From contig CAMLDJ010000282.1 of assembly GCA_946478755.1 (NCBI GenBank), positions 1 through 7,157 of the forward strand: DNA of 7,157 nt, in the 5' to 3' direction. The stretch's first letter is position 1. Each line of letters begins with the position of its first letter. This DNA comes from an uncultured Pedobacter sp. Lineage in GTDB: Bacteria > Bacteroidota > Bacteroidia > Sphingobacteriales > Sphingobacteriaceae. The translations under genes and the position numbers were made by a program. The notes under the pieces were generated by a model. That model saw nothing but the letters and a program-made list of their open reading frames with translations, made no database searches and was not told the origin of the DNA. Positions 1 to 6,708 of this stretch are shown here, piece after piece.

Positions 1-829
1 GTGGATTGGGAAATTTCGCTCTTACTGTGATTGCTCCAGTGGTTTTATTGAACTGCCCGTCTATCACATCTATTTTTCCTGATTTGCCATATTCCGTATT
101 GTCGGCCAGGACTAGACTCACCGCGGGTAGCTGTTTGATTTTTTCATTTAAGGTTTGGCCGGGGTACTGCTCTTTAAAGTTGACGAAATCTTTTTCTCCC
201 AATGCAAAGTAAACATGTACATCATGCACATCCGATAGCTGGGTTAAAGCTTCAATATCTGAAGGGCTAACCAAACTTCCCTGTTTCTTTTGTAATCTAC
301 CGATATAACCGCTAACAGGAGCTTTAATTAAGGTATATCCCAGATTTATAGAGGCAGTCGAGACATTCGCTTTTGCTTGTTCGATGTTTGCTTTTGCAGC
401 CTCCGCTGAAGCCTTAGCTGACTTCAATTGAAAATCAGATATGACTCTGTTTTGTACCAAAGGCGTTAAGCGTTCTACTTCCAGTTTTGCATTGATTAAT
501 GCCGCTTCTGCAGCGTGCTGAGCAGCGAGGGCATTATTCAATGAAGCCCGATAGGGTTGATCATTAATTTTAAAGATAAGCTGCCCTGCGTTTACAAACG
601 CACCCTCGTCAACATATACTTTTTCAAGTGCACCACTCACCTGAGGCCGTACTTCGACATTAACGGTGCCTTCAATAGAGGCCGGATATTCCTGGTAAGT
701 CGTTTCTGTGCCTGAAATCACAGTGGCTACAGGTAAAGTAGGTGGTGGAGGTGCCACAGCCTGAGGATCTTTATTTGAACATCCAAATAGGAATAATGTA
801 GTTAAAAGTAAAAATGTAGTTGTTTTCAT
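1..829 (-). CDS. RND efflux periplasmic adaptor lipoprotein (HlyD/AcrA family), 3' end cut by window edge
   Basis: My minus-strand translation is open for 276 codons to the window edge, so the C-terminus is missing. The product should be the membrane-fusion subunit that links an inner-membrane RND pump to an outer-membrane channel. It begins with a lipoprotein signal (MKTTTFLLLTTLFLFGC, lipidated Cys17) and a Pro-rich linker (residues 27-33). The first half of the lipoyl/barrel-sandwich domain is at about 57-90 (RPQVSGALEKVYVDEGAFV). An Ala-rich alpha-hairpin covers about 95-160, and the second lipoyl half is at about 165-180 (LIKAPVSGYIG). The beta-barrel starts at about 195 (LSDVHDVHVYF), with the typical TGAITVRAKFPNP near the cut. 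An in-frame ATG at 889 would add 20 residues ahead of the signal peptide and place an operator palindrome inside the gene, so ATG 829 is preferred. The pump gene is expected beyond the left edge. Substrate cannot be told. Confidence 0.93.
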   Translation of the reverse strand, partial: MKTTTFLLLTTLFLFGCSNKDPQAVAPPPPTLPVATVISGTETTYQEYPASIEGTVNVEVRPQVSGALEKVYVDEGAFVNAGQLIFKINDQPYRASLNNALAAQHAAEAALINAKLEVERLTPLVQNRVISDFQLKSAKASAEAAKANIEQAKANVSTASINLGYTLIKAPVSGYIGRLQKKQGSLVSPSDIEALTQLSDVHDVHVYFALGEKDFVNFKEQYPGQTLNEKIKQLPAVSLVLADNTEYGKSGKIDVIDGQFNKTTGAITVRAKFPNP

Positions 830-844
830 AACGTCATTAGATAG

Positions 845-859
845 TTTAACACTGTTAAG
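845..859. promoter_or_regulatory. Putative TetR operator O1 (adaptor promoter region)
   Basis: TTTAACACTGTTAAG contains the perfect odd palindrome TTAACA-C-TGTTAA. It lies 16 bp upstream of the preferred adaptor start at 829. The same 15-bp pattern recurs at 932-946 and 1624-1638, always upstream of tetR or the adaptor. Binding by the neighbouring TetR protein is inferred. Confidence 0.72.
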
Positions 860-931
860 TGTTTGGCGATAAGCGAATTGATATTTCATGATAATTGAGT
901 TTAATATTTATGGTATAACGAGTGTAAGTAA

Positions 932-946
932 TTTAACGGTGTTAAG
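932..946. promoter_or_regulatory. Putative TetR operator O2 (adaptor promoter region)
   Basis: Read on the minus strand this is CTTAACACCGTTAAA. It matches O3 at 12 of 15 positions and O1 at 11 of 15, and all three share the core TAACAC-Y-GTTAA. It sits between the tetR terminator and the adaptor gene, about 73 bp upstream of O1 (centre to centre 87 bp, roughly eight helical turns). Cooperative or looping repression is possible but is inference. Confidence 0.7.
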
Positions 947-953
947 TAATTAT

Positions 954-984
954 TAAATAAAAAGGACTTTTTGTGAAAAGCCCT
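954..984 (-). terminator. Rho-independent terminator after tetR
   Basis: On the minus strand the arm AGGGCTTTT (984-976) pairs with AAAAGTCCT (971-963) across a four-base loop. There is one G-U pair and no mismatch. It is followed by a T-rich tract (TTTTTATTTAA) and begins 14 bases after the tetR stop codon. It implies that the adaptor is transcribed mainly from its own promoter rather than by read-through. Confidence 0.75.
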
Positions 985-997
985 GCATCAGCTTTTG

Positions 998-1597
998 TTA
1001 ATCGTTTATGTATTTTATAATCCCTTTAAGGGCATCTTTTAATATGTGTTGATTCATCTCCTCATCTCTGCCCTTGTTCACCATATTTATCGAGATCAGA
1101 CCGTGTATGATCGACCAAAAAGTGTAGTATTTTCGGCAAATCACACCTTCCTGAGGTGTTTCTGCCTTCATCAGATCTTTGATGGTATCAAAAAATAAAT
1201 TGTCAAGGAAATCGATTTCCGGCATGGATTTCTTCTGATCACAACAATTCATATCGACGCCAAACATTAGCTGGTAAAACTCCTTCTGTTTAAAGGCAAA
1301 ATTCCAGTAAGCAATCCACATCGCTTCCAGTTGCTCATCCGTTTTTGTGAATTTACTTTTAGCAGCTTTAATTTCTTTACCCAGCATAATGTATCCCTTT
1401 CGCGTGAGTTCCAATAAAATCCCTTCCTTATTAGGAAAATACTCATAAATAATCGGGGCGGTATATTCTATCTTATCTGCAATTTTCCTCATGCTTAGCG
1501 CCTGCCACCCATCTTCTTTAACGATATTTAAGGCTGCATCGAGTATATTGGTTCTCGTGTCATCTTTAAGCCTTTGTATGCGTTCTTTACTTCCCAT
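998..1597 (-). CDS. TetR/AcrR-family transcriptional repressor
   Basis: This is a 199-residue one-domain-plus-ligand-domain repressor. The N-terminal TetR helix-turn-helix spans about residues 14-60, with the typical run ILDAALNIVKEDGWQALSMR, then KIADKI and YEYFPNKEGIL. The C-terminal helical ligand domain contains the FWSIIHGLI stretch (about 160-168) that resembles the WHG-type TetR C-terminal domains. The reading frame extends nine bases upstream to a TTG at 1606, but ATG at 1597 is the better start. It lies next to an RND adaptor gene on the same strand, and both have the same palindrome upstream. The usual role for this arrangement is drug- or metabolite-inducible repression of the pump plus autoregulation. 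The ligand is unknown. Two adjacent cysteines at 118-119 (NCCD) could be redox- or metal-responsive, but this is speculation. Confidence 0.93.
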   Translation of the reverse strand: MGSKERIQRLKDDTRTNILDAALNIVKEDGWQALSMRKIADKIEYTAPIIYEYFPNKEGILLELTRKGYIMLGKEIKAAKSKFTKTDEQLEAMWIAYWNFAFKQKEFYQLMFGVDMNCCDQKKSMPEIDFLDNLFFDTIKDLMKAETPQEGVICRKYYTFWSIIHGLISINMVNKGRDEEMNQHILKDALKGIIKYIND

Positions 1598-1623
1598 TAC
1601 ATTCAATTAAGATGTGTAAATAA

Positions 1624-1648
1624 TCTAACACCGTTAAGCAAATTTATA
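1624..1648 (-). promoter_or_regulatory. Putative tetR promoter -7 element with abutting operator O3
   Basis: O3 is TCTAACACCGTTAAG at 1624-1638, 27 bp upstream of the tetR ATG. Immediately beside it on the minus strand is TAAATTTG (1646-1639), a match to the Bacteroidota -7 consensus TAnnTTTG. No clear -33 TTTG sits at the standard distance. A protein on O3 would cover the expected transcription start, which fits autorepression. The promoter element is less certain than the operator. Confidence 0.6.
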
Positions 1649-1860
1649 AACAGTTATCAAAGTCTGTATCATCACTTTGTCAACTTATTCTCCTGTTTAT
1701 TTAAGTGCTAGTAAATCAGCGTGTTGTGGATTTAGTTGGAGATTTTCTTCATAGGCATTTTTAGGGTAGGAAACGTTCAAGACTAAAAATTAACTAAAAT
1801 ATCTTGATCATATCCCCTTAATAGTTGCAAATTAGCGTTTCTATTTAAACGAGGAGAAGT
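1649..1860. promoter_or_regulatory. Intergenic region upstream of lacI-type gene, with possible LacI-type operators
   Basis: This stretch between the divergent tetR and lacI-type genes holds no gene that I can support. GGAAACGTTCAA at 1769-1780 has the CG-centred AACGTT core common in LacI-family operators. CGTTT (1836-1840) and AAACG (1847-1851) form a short inverted repeat just ahead of the ribosome-binding site. Either could serve autoregulation by the downstream regulator. Both are short enough to arise by chance, and no convincing Bacteroidota promoter was found. Confidence 0.3.
1852..1856 (+). promoter_or_regulatory. Strong Shine-Dalgarno site of the lacI-type gene
   Basis: AGGAG lies four bases before ATG 1861. 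Most starts in this window lack such a clear site, as is usual in Bacteroidota, so this one firmly fixes the start of the regulator. Confidence 0.6.
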
Positions 1861-2916
1861 ATGAACAACAGCGTCACATTAAGAGATATTGCTAAAGCGC
1901 TTAATTTATCTATTTCTACAATTTCAAAGGCCCTAAATGACAGTCATGAAATTGGTGTGGAAACCAAACAAAAGATTTTGGAGTATGCTAAAAAACACCA
2001 TTATTCACCTAACAGAATGGCTAAAGGGCTTAAGGAAGGAAAAAGCCGTTCAATTGGCGTTGTCGTGTGTTCCCTGGACAATAATGTTGTTGCCCAAATG
2101 CTCGATGGCATCCATAAGGCAAGTACTGATCACTCCTATCAGATCATTATTATGCAAAGTAAAGAATCAGAGAAATTAGAAAGTGCATGTATCGAATTAT
2201 TGTATGCGGGTGGCGTTGACGGAATATTAATTTCGCCTGCTTATGAAACTATAAATTTTAGCTATCTTATTTCTCTGCAGACAGCCGGTCTACCCGTAGT
2301 TCTTTTCGATAGGCTAATCGACCAGATTCATACCCATAAAGTTGGGGCTGATAATTTTAAAGGTGCTTATGATGCAACGATGCACCTGATTCAGAATGGC
2401 TATAGGAACATTGCACATTTAAATACAAACACCATTTTTAGTATCGCTACTGATCGTTTAAACGGTTATAAACAAGCACTCGCAGACAGTGGCATTAAAT
2501 ACAGGCCAGAACTACTGCGTTCCTGTAATTATACAGATGCAAACAAACTCAATGAAGATTTGGAACAGGCCATCATGTATTACATGAACCTCCCCGATAA
2601 GCCGGATGCCATATTTACGGCTACTGATCAGATTAGTACCAGGTGTTTAGTATTGTTGAATAAGTTAGGCTACCATATTCCGGATGATGTTGCGCTGATT
2701 GGCTTTACCAACACAGAACTGGCCGATGCAATGAACCCTGCTTTGAGTACCGTACATCAGCCAGCTTTTGAAATTGGGCAACTTGCAGCCGAAAAGCTAA
2801 TTTCGCTGATTGAAGGAAAAGGCCATAATGAAGACTACGAAACCGTGATGTTGCCAACGCAAATTAAAATTCGATCTTCTACATTGCCTAAGTATCAACA
2901 TAACGAAACGGTCTGA
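1861..2916 (+). CDS. LacI-family transcriptional regulator
   Basis: The 351-residue length is normal for the family. The LacI helix-turn-helix is at about residues 5-24 (VTLRDIAKALNLSISTISKA). The hinge helix is at about 49-60 (SPNRMAKGLKEG), with the minor-groove leucine at 58. A periplasmic-binding-protein-like sugar domain runs from about 64 to the end, with family marks such as GVDGILISP, GLPVVLFDR, PDAIFTATDQ and IPDDVALIGF. The gene converges tail-to-tail on uxuA with a 13-bp gap. Because uxuA, kdgK and eda follow directly, it probably regulates hexuronate catabolism in response to a pathway sugar acid, but this is inferred from position. It cannot be assigned to a named regulator such as UxuR or KdgR, which in enterobacteria belong to other families. 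Confidence 0.95.
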   Translation: MNNSVTLRDIAKALNLSISTISKALNDSHEIGVETKQKILEYAKKHHYSPNRMAKGLKEGKSRSIGVVVCSLDNNVVAQMLDGIHKASTDHSYQIIIMQSKESEKLESACIELLYAGGVDGILISPAYETINFSYLISLQTAGLPVVLFDRLIDQIHTHKVGADNFKGAYDATMHLIQNGYRNIAHLNTNTIFSIATDRLNGYKQALADSGIKYRPELLRSCNYTDANKLNEDLEQAIMYYMNLPDKPDAIFTATDQISTRCLVLLNKLGYHIPDDVALIGFTNTELADAMNPALSTVHQPAFEIGQLAAEKLISLIEGKGHNEDYETVMLPTQIKIRSSTLPKYQHNETV

Positions 2917-2929
2917 TTGCTTATAACTG

Positions 2930-4105
2930 TTAATAATTTCCTGTAACGCCTAATTCGAGCCCACGTAACTCCGCTAATCCGCGTAAACGGCCTATTGCAG
3001 AATAACCCGGGTTGGTCACTTTGTTTAGGTCATCCAGCATCTGATGGCCATGATCCGGGCGAAATGGTATCGGTTGCTTTCTACGGCCGTTTTCTGCTGC
3101 GACAGCTTTCATGATCTCATACATGTTCACATCGCCACCCAAATGATCTGCCTCGTAGAAGTTTCCTTCTTCATCTTTAGTTACATTACGAAGATGAAGA
3201 AAGTATACACGTTCTTTTACGGCATCAAAAATTTCACTTAAGTTGTTTGATACACCTGCTCCCAAAGATCCTGTGCAATAGCAAATTCCGTTGAAGGGTT
3301 TGTCTACGCTTTTAAGAATATCCACAAGGTCATCTTTAGTGCTCACTATTCGAGGTAAACCAAGGATAGCATAAGGAGGGTCATCGGGGTGTATCGTCAT
3401 ATTTATACCTGTTTCCTCGCATACATCAGCAATTCCATTCAGGAAATAGGCCAGGTTTTTCTTTAATCCTTCTCTTCCGATTGACTTATATTCTTCAATG
3501 CTGGCACGCAGTGCTTCTAGTTCAATTTCCTTTTCATTAGGAATCCCCATTAATACATTTACTTTTAACTCATTAAGTTCATCCGTATTCATGGTCGCAA
3601 AACGATCCTTTGCCCTTATTTTTATGCTTTCCGTGTAATCTGCATCCGCGCCTTCCCTCTTCAAAATGAAAAGATCGAAAACGGCCAGATCCAGCCAGTT
3701 AAAATATAAAGCTTTCGAACCATCTGACATCGTCAGATCCAGCTGTGTGCGCGTCCAGTCTAGTACTGGCATAAAGTTATAACACACTGTCTTTATACCA
3801 CATTGAGCCAGGTTTCTTAAAGTAATTTTATAGTTTTCTATATACTTGTCTGCGTCACTTCTTCTGGTTTTGATGGCTTCATGGACAGGAACACTTTCTA
3901 CAACTGCCCACTGCAGGCCAGCGGCTTCAATAACTGATTTTCTTTCTTTAATATCTTCAAGGGGCCAAACTTCCCCATGTGGGATATGGTGTAAGGCACT
4001 AACAATTCCTGTTGCACCTGCTTGTTTTACATCCTGTAGACTAACCGGATCAATCGGGCCATACCAACGCCAAGTTTGTAATAGTTTATGTTTTGTTGTA
4101 TTCAT
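2930..4105 (-). CDS. uxuA: Mannonate dehydratase
   Basis: The cytoplasmic enzyme dehydrates D-mannonate to 2-keto-3-deoxy-D-gluconate (EC 4.2.1.8) in glucuronate breakdown. The 391-residue length fits the xylose-isomerase-like UxuA family. The N-terminus QTWRWYGPIDPVSL is a strong signature, followed by HHIPHGEVWP and VCYNFMPVLDWTRT. The likely divalent-metal ligands are present at the family spacing: His239 in TIHPDDPP, Cys277 in CTGSLG, His304 in FLHLRN and Asp351 in RPDHG. It appears intact. It is divergent from kdgK, whose product uses its product. No terminator is visible before the convergent lacI-type gene, so the two transcripts probably overlap. An SDR relic lies 29 bp upstream of its start, suggesting it was once second in an operon. 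Confidence 0.96.
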   Translation of the reverse strand: MNTTKHKLLQTWRWYGPIDPVSLQDVKQAGATGIVSALHHIPHGEVWPLEDIKERKSVIEAAGLQWAVVESVPVHEAIKTRRSDADKYIENYKITLRNLAQCGIKTVCYNFMPVLDWTRTQLDLTMSDGSKALYFNWLDLAVFDLFILKREGADADYTESIKIRAKDRFATMNTDELNELKVNVLMGIPNEKEIELEALRASIEEYKSIGREGLKKNLAYFLNGIADVCEETGINMTIHPDDPPYAILGLPRIVSTKDDLVDILKSVDKPFNGICYCTGSLGAGVSNNLSEIFDAVKERVYFLHLRNVTKDEEGNFYEADHLGGDVNMYEIMKAVAAENGRRKQPIPFRPDHGHQMLDDLNKVTNPGYSAIGRLRGLAELRGLELGVTGNY

Positions 4106-4134
4106 TATCTCAATATTATAATTAATAAATCATT

Positions 4135-4254
4135 TTATACCCTGTTGTAAGCATTAAATCGTCCATCAAAAAGAATAGTTTCTCCTATTACAAAAGCCAA
4201 TCACCACTTAACAGGAAACAGACCTTTGCTCTTCACATCATCTCTAAAACGGGT
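4135..4254 (-). pseudogene. Decayed C-terminal remnant of an SDR dehydrogenase (possible uxuB-type gene)
   Basis: On the minus strand, codons from 4200 down to the TAA at 4135-4137 read LAFVIGETILFDGR then FNAYNRV. This closely resembles the C-terminal tail of Bacteroidota short-chain dehydrogenases, whose pattern is roughly SFVTG-x-x-I-x-VDGGF-x-AYSGV. Thr is replaced by Ile and two Gly by Arg, each explicable by a single base change. An in-frame TGA at 4201-4203 breaks the frame. Upstream, TRFRDDVKSKGLFPVKW (4254-4204) loosely recalls the preceding RFGxPxEL region. No nucleotide-binding GxxxGxG or YxxxK motif remains. SDR-type mannonate/fructuronate oxidoreductases often sit next to uxuA in this phylum, which suggests but does not prove that this was uxuB. 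A chance match over 20 codons cannot be excluded. Confidence 0.5.
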
Positions 4255-4407
4255 TAAGTAATTCTACCAATGTTAATGAAATTTAATCTTCGAAGTCAAC
4301 AATCGGCGTGAAATATTTACGAAATCGTTTGAAATTTATTAAATAAATGACTTTACTTCGATTTCACTTCAAGAACCTGTATTATTGCAATCTGAAATCA
4401 TTAAATT
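4255..4407. promoter_or_regulatory. Divergent uxuA/kdgK control region with weak kdgK promoter candidate
   Basis: No intact gene lies between the SDR relic and kdgK. On the plus strand, TTTG at 4328-4331 and TACTTCGA at 4354-4361 are 26 bases apart start to start, the normal Bacteroidota -33/-7 distance, but the -7 match is poor. A perfect 8-bp palindrome, CTTCGAAG, is at 4288-4295. GAAATCGTTTGA at 4321-4332 is a degenerate CG-centred site that overlaps the -33 candidate. Any of these could be a regulator target; none is convincing alone. Confidence 0.3.
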
Positions 4408-5403
4408 ATGCTAAATCAAGAAAACATATTGATATTTGGAGAGCTGCTACTGCGGTTCAGTTCATCTGAAGATCAATTTATTTCTAAGAATCACACCGTC
4501 TCGTTATTTCCAGGAGGCTCTGAGGCTAATGTTTCCGCTTCACTGGGACAGTGGAACATCCCTTGTGCTTATGTAAGTTGTGTGCCAGATAATGCACTGG
4601 CAAGTAATGCGCTTCAAACTTTACAAGAATTAGGCGTAAATACCACAAAAACTGTAGTACAGGGCAGTCGACTGGGCTTGTACTTTTTACTTTCTGCAAA
4701 TGGATTAACAAGTGGAGAGGTAGTTTACGATCGAAAATATTCCTCGTTTAGTAGTCTTAAGCCTGGAACAATTGACTGGGACAGTGTTTTGGATGGCCAT
4801 ACCTGGTTTCACTGGACAGCGCTGACCCCAGCCCTGAATGAAGATATGGCAAGTGTTTGTAAGGAAGCACTTTTAGCAGCCAGAAGAAAAGGGCTAAAAA
4901 TATCAGTAGATCTGAACTACAGAAGCAGACTATGGGATTACGGGAAGCAGCCTATTGAGGTGATGCCTGAGTTAGTGAAATATTGTGATGTTATTATGGG
5001 CAATATATGGGCCGTAAATAAAATGCTTGGCATACCTGTTGATGATACGCTAAACCGCCAAACCCCTGTCGAAGAATATGCCAAACACGCGAATGCATCT
5101 GCAAAAGAGGTTTTTGACCGCTTCCCTCAATGTAAACACGTAGCTAATACTTTTCGTTTTATGGATAATCCAGCACACAATCTGTTTTATGGAACTTACC
5201 ATACACCGGACAAGGATTATATTTCTTCGGTATTTGAGACAAATGATGTTGTAGACAGAATTGGTAGTGGCGATGCATTTATGGCTGGCTTGATCTACGG
5301 ATTAACAAGCAGTACAGATGGGCAGGAGATTATCGATAAAGCAACCGCGTCAGGTTATAAAAAGCTTTTCGTGAAAGGCGATTTTGGGGATGGATCTATC
5401 TAA
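4408..5403 (+). CDS. kdgK: 2-keto-3-deoxygluconate kinase (PfkB/ribokinase family)
   Basis: The enzyme phosphorylates 2-keto-3-deoxygluconate with ATP to KDPG (EC 2.7.1.45). The PfkB fold is seen from ILIFGELLLRF (7-17) and the sugar-binding signature FPGGSEANVSASLG (34-47). The ATP/catalytic signature is DRIGSGDAFMAG (283-294), with catalytic base Asp289 and the anion-hole GSG, where many relatives have GAG. SVDLNYRSRLW (166-176) is typical of KDG kinases. The product stops at 331 residues, soon after the KGDFGDGSI tail, so its C-terminus is slightly short, but no core motif is missing. It is followed after 37 bp by eda, the next enzyme, and the two are likely co-transcribed. Specificity for KDG rather than another ketose acid rests on the neighbours uxuA and eda. 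Confidence 0.93.
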   Translation: MLNQENILIFGELLLRFSSSEDQFISKNHTVSLFPGGSEANVSASLGQWNIPCAYVSCVPDNALASNALQTLQELGVNTTKTVVQGSRLGLYFLLSANGLTSGEVVYDRKYSSFSSLKPGTIDWDSVLDGHTWFHWTALTPALNEDMASVCKEALLAARRKGLKISVDLNYRSRLWDYGKQPIEVMPELVKYCDVIMGNIWAVNKMLGIPVDDTLNRQTPVEEYAKHANASAKEVFDRFPQCKHVANTFRFMDNPAHNLFYGTYHTPDKDYISSVFETNDVVDRIGSGDAFMAGLIYGLTSSTDGQEIIDKATASGYKKLFVKGDFGDGSI

Positions 5404-5440
5404 AAAATATTAAAATACAGATAATAACAATAATATAGAG

Positions 5441-6094
5441 ATGAACAAAAAAATGAACCCTTTAGCAGTTATTCAGGAGTATCCGGTTATTCCGGTTTAT
5501 TATAATGAAGATGCGCAGACCTGTATAGATGTGTTAAAAGCTAGTTATGCTGGTGGAATCCGGGTGTTTGAATTTACAAACCGTGGGCAAAATGCACCCC
5601 AGAACTTCAAAGCATTGCTGGACTATAGAAATGAACATCTTACAGATATGCAACTGGGTATTGGAACGATAAAAACGGTTGCACAGGCTGAAGCCTATAT
5701 CCAGCTTGGAGCAGACTTCATCGTTAGTCCCATTGTAAGGGAAGATCTGGCTAGAATAGCCGCTTTGAATAATATATTTTGGGTACCCGGCTGTATGACC
5801 CCAACAGAAATTAACCTGGCCGAAGAGCTTGGCGCAGCGCTTGTAAAACTCTTTCCCGGCGACACTTTAGGAATAGGTTTTTTAAAGGCGATTAAACCTT
5901 TGTTCCCTAATCTTAAATTTATGCCAACAGGTGGCGTGGATGTAAATAAGGAAAATATAGATAACTGGTTAAATGCTGGTGTTACTGCTTTAGGCTTTGG
6001 TTCAAAGTTGTTCCAAAAACCAGAAAATGCTGCTGACTACAATTGGTTAACTGAACGCTGCCAATTACTTATCAACATGGTGAATAGAAAATAA
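5441..6094 (+). CDS. eda: KDPG aldolase (2-dehydro-3-deoxy-phosphogluconate aldolase)
   Basis: The enzyme splits KDPG into pyruvate and glyceraldehyde-3-phosphate (EC 4.1.2.14) through a Schiff base. At 217 residues it is of normal size. The (beta/alpha)8 class I aldolase motifs are in order: PVIPVYYNED (15-24) and RVFEFTNRG (41-49), with Glu44 and Arg48 matching the E. coli catalytic Glu and Arg. Next come GIGTI (73-77), PGCMTPTE (116-123), VKLFPGD (135-141) with Schiff-base Lys136, and the phosphate-binding PTGGV (162-166). Initiation could also be at ATG 5453. It is the second gene of the kdgK-eda pair and ends before a bidirectional terminator. The bifunctional KHG/KDPG aldolase activity of some relatives is possible. 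Confidence 0.95.
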   Translation: MNKKMNPLAVIQEYPVIPVYYNEDAQTCIDVLKASYAGGIRVFEFTNRGQNAPQNFKALLDYRNEHLTDMQLGIGTIKTVAQAEAYIQLGADFIVSPIVREDLARIAALNNIFWVPGCMTPTEINLAEELGAALVKLFPGDTLGIGFLKAIKPLFPNLKFMPTGGVDVNKENIDNWLNAGVTALGFGSKLFQKPENAADYNWLTERCQLLINMVNRK

Positions 6095-6111
6095 AATCTA
6101 TTGTTGAGTTC

Positions 6112-6150
6112 AAAGAACCTATATCATTCGTTTTGCGATGTAGGTTCTTT
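6112..6150. terminator. Shared bidirectional terminator between eda and the XRE gene
   Basis: AAAGAACCTA (6112-6121) and TAGGTTCTTT (6141-6150) are perfect 10-bp inverted arms, extended by a bulged inner pairing of CATTCG with CGATG. T-rich sequence follows the arm on the plus strand (TTCTTTAAACTTCTTT). On the minus strand the stem is directly followed by GAACTC, so termination may be better for eda. The XRE stop codon (6149-6151) overlaps the base of the stem. Confidence 0.75.
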
Positions 6151-6484
6151 AAACTTCTTTCCTTTGTTCATCACGATCATAAAGATCTATCAATTTGCTT
6201 TGCAGTCTGATCACGGAATTTTCCAGGTTAGTAATCTTTTCCTTTAACTGTGTGATGACCTGCTCTTGTTCGCTCGCACCCTCTTCCCCTACATCTAAAA
6301 ATTCTCTTAAGGTTAAATTATGGACTTGAGCGATCTGATTTATCCGGCTGAAATTTGGATCAGTAATGCCTGTTTCCAGTTTTGAATACGCCGGGATTGA
6401 TATTTCTAACAGGTCAGCCATTGCCTTTTGATTGACCCCCCTTTTCTGGCGTAAGATTCTGAATTTTTCCCCTAAAGTTTTCAT
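6149..6484 (-). CDS. Small XRE-family helix-turn-helix protein with coiled-coil tail
   Basis: This 111-residue protein has a Cro/C1-type helix-turn-helix at about residues 5-62. MKTLGEKFRILRQKRGVNQ is helix 1 and turn, then AMADLLEIS, a recognition helix around PAYSKLETG, and PNFSRINQIAQVHNL. Residues 72-106 are rich in Glu, Gln, Lys and Leu with heptad-like spacing (VITQLKEKITNLENSVIRL), so a coiled-coil dimerisation tail is likely. It has no metabolic, toxin or phage neighbour. Compact regulators of this form are common as solitary genes in Bacteroidota. The target is unknown. The gene ends inside the shared terminator with eda. Confidence 0.88.
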   Translation of the reverse strand: MKTLGEKFRILRQKRGVNQKAMADLLEISIPAYSKLETGITDPNFSRINQIAQVHNLTLREFLDVGEEGASEQEQVITQLKEKITNLENSVIRLQSKLIDLYDRDEQRKEV

Positions 6485-6708
6485 AATTTACGATGTTATC
6501 TTAATGAACTATTTTATATAATAAATTTAAGAATTATTTAATAAAATATTGTAATATTCCCATAACATTGTAAAATAAAATATCGGTGATTTTATTTAAA
6601 CTTAAAATCGTTAGTAAAAGAGTAATATTTTGAAGAGAATCTGTGTAAAGGTTCAGTTATGGGAGGTTCATATGATAACAACATCATACGAAAGAAACTT
6701 TGGAAGGC
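6485..6708. other. AT-rich intergenic region upstream of the XRE gene
   Basis: This stretch is very AT-rich and has no gene I can support with confidence. It should contain the minus-strand promoter of the XRE gene, but no clear -33/-7 pair was found. ATTGTAA occurs twice in the same orientation (6548-6554 and 6567-6573). A plus-strand 18-codon frame (6672-6728) behind a GGAGG sequence is described under findings. Confidence 0.4.

Noticed and set aside
6..212. Plus-strand 68-residue frame at the left edge
   Set aside because: It is antisense to the well-supported adaptor gene and shows no protein features. The same holds for frames at 3044-3241, 3846-4121 and 4526-4711, which are antisense to uxuA or kdgK, and for 1937-2179, which is out of frame inside the lacI-type gene.
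830..889. Upstream in-frame ATG at 889 for the efflux adaptor
   Set aside because: It would put 20 residues before a clear lipoprotein signal peptide and place operator O1 inside the coding region.
1598..1606. TTG start at 1606 for the TetR gene
   Set aside because: ATG at 1597 gives the normal TetR N-terminus; the extra three codons add nothing recognisable.
6548..6573. Two ATTGTAA copies 19 bp apart upstream of the XRE gene
   Set aside because: Seven-base repeats are expected by chance in such AT-rich DNA, and there is no palindrome typical of XRE operators.
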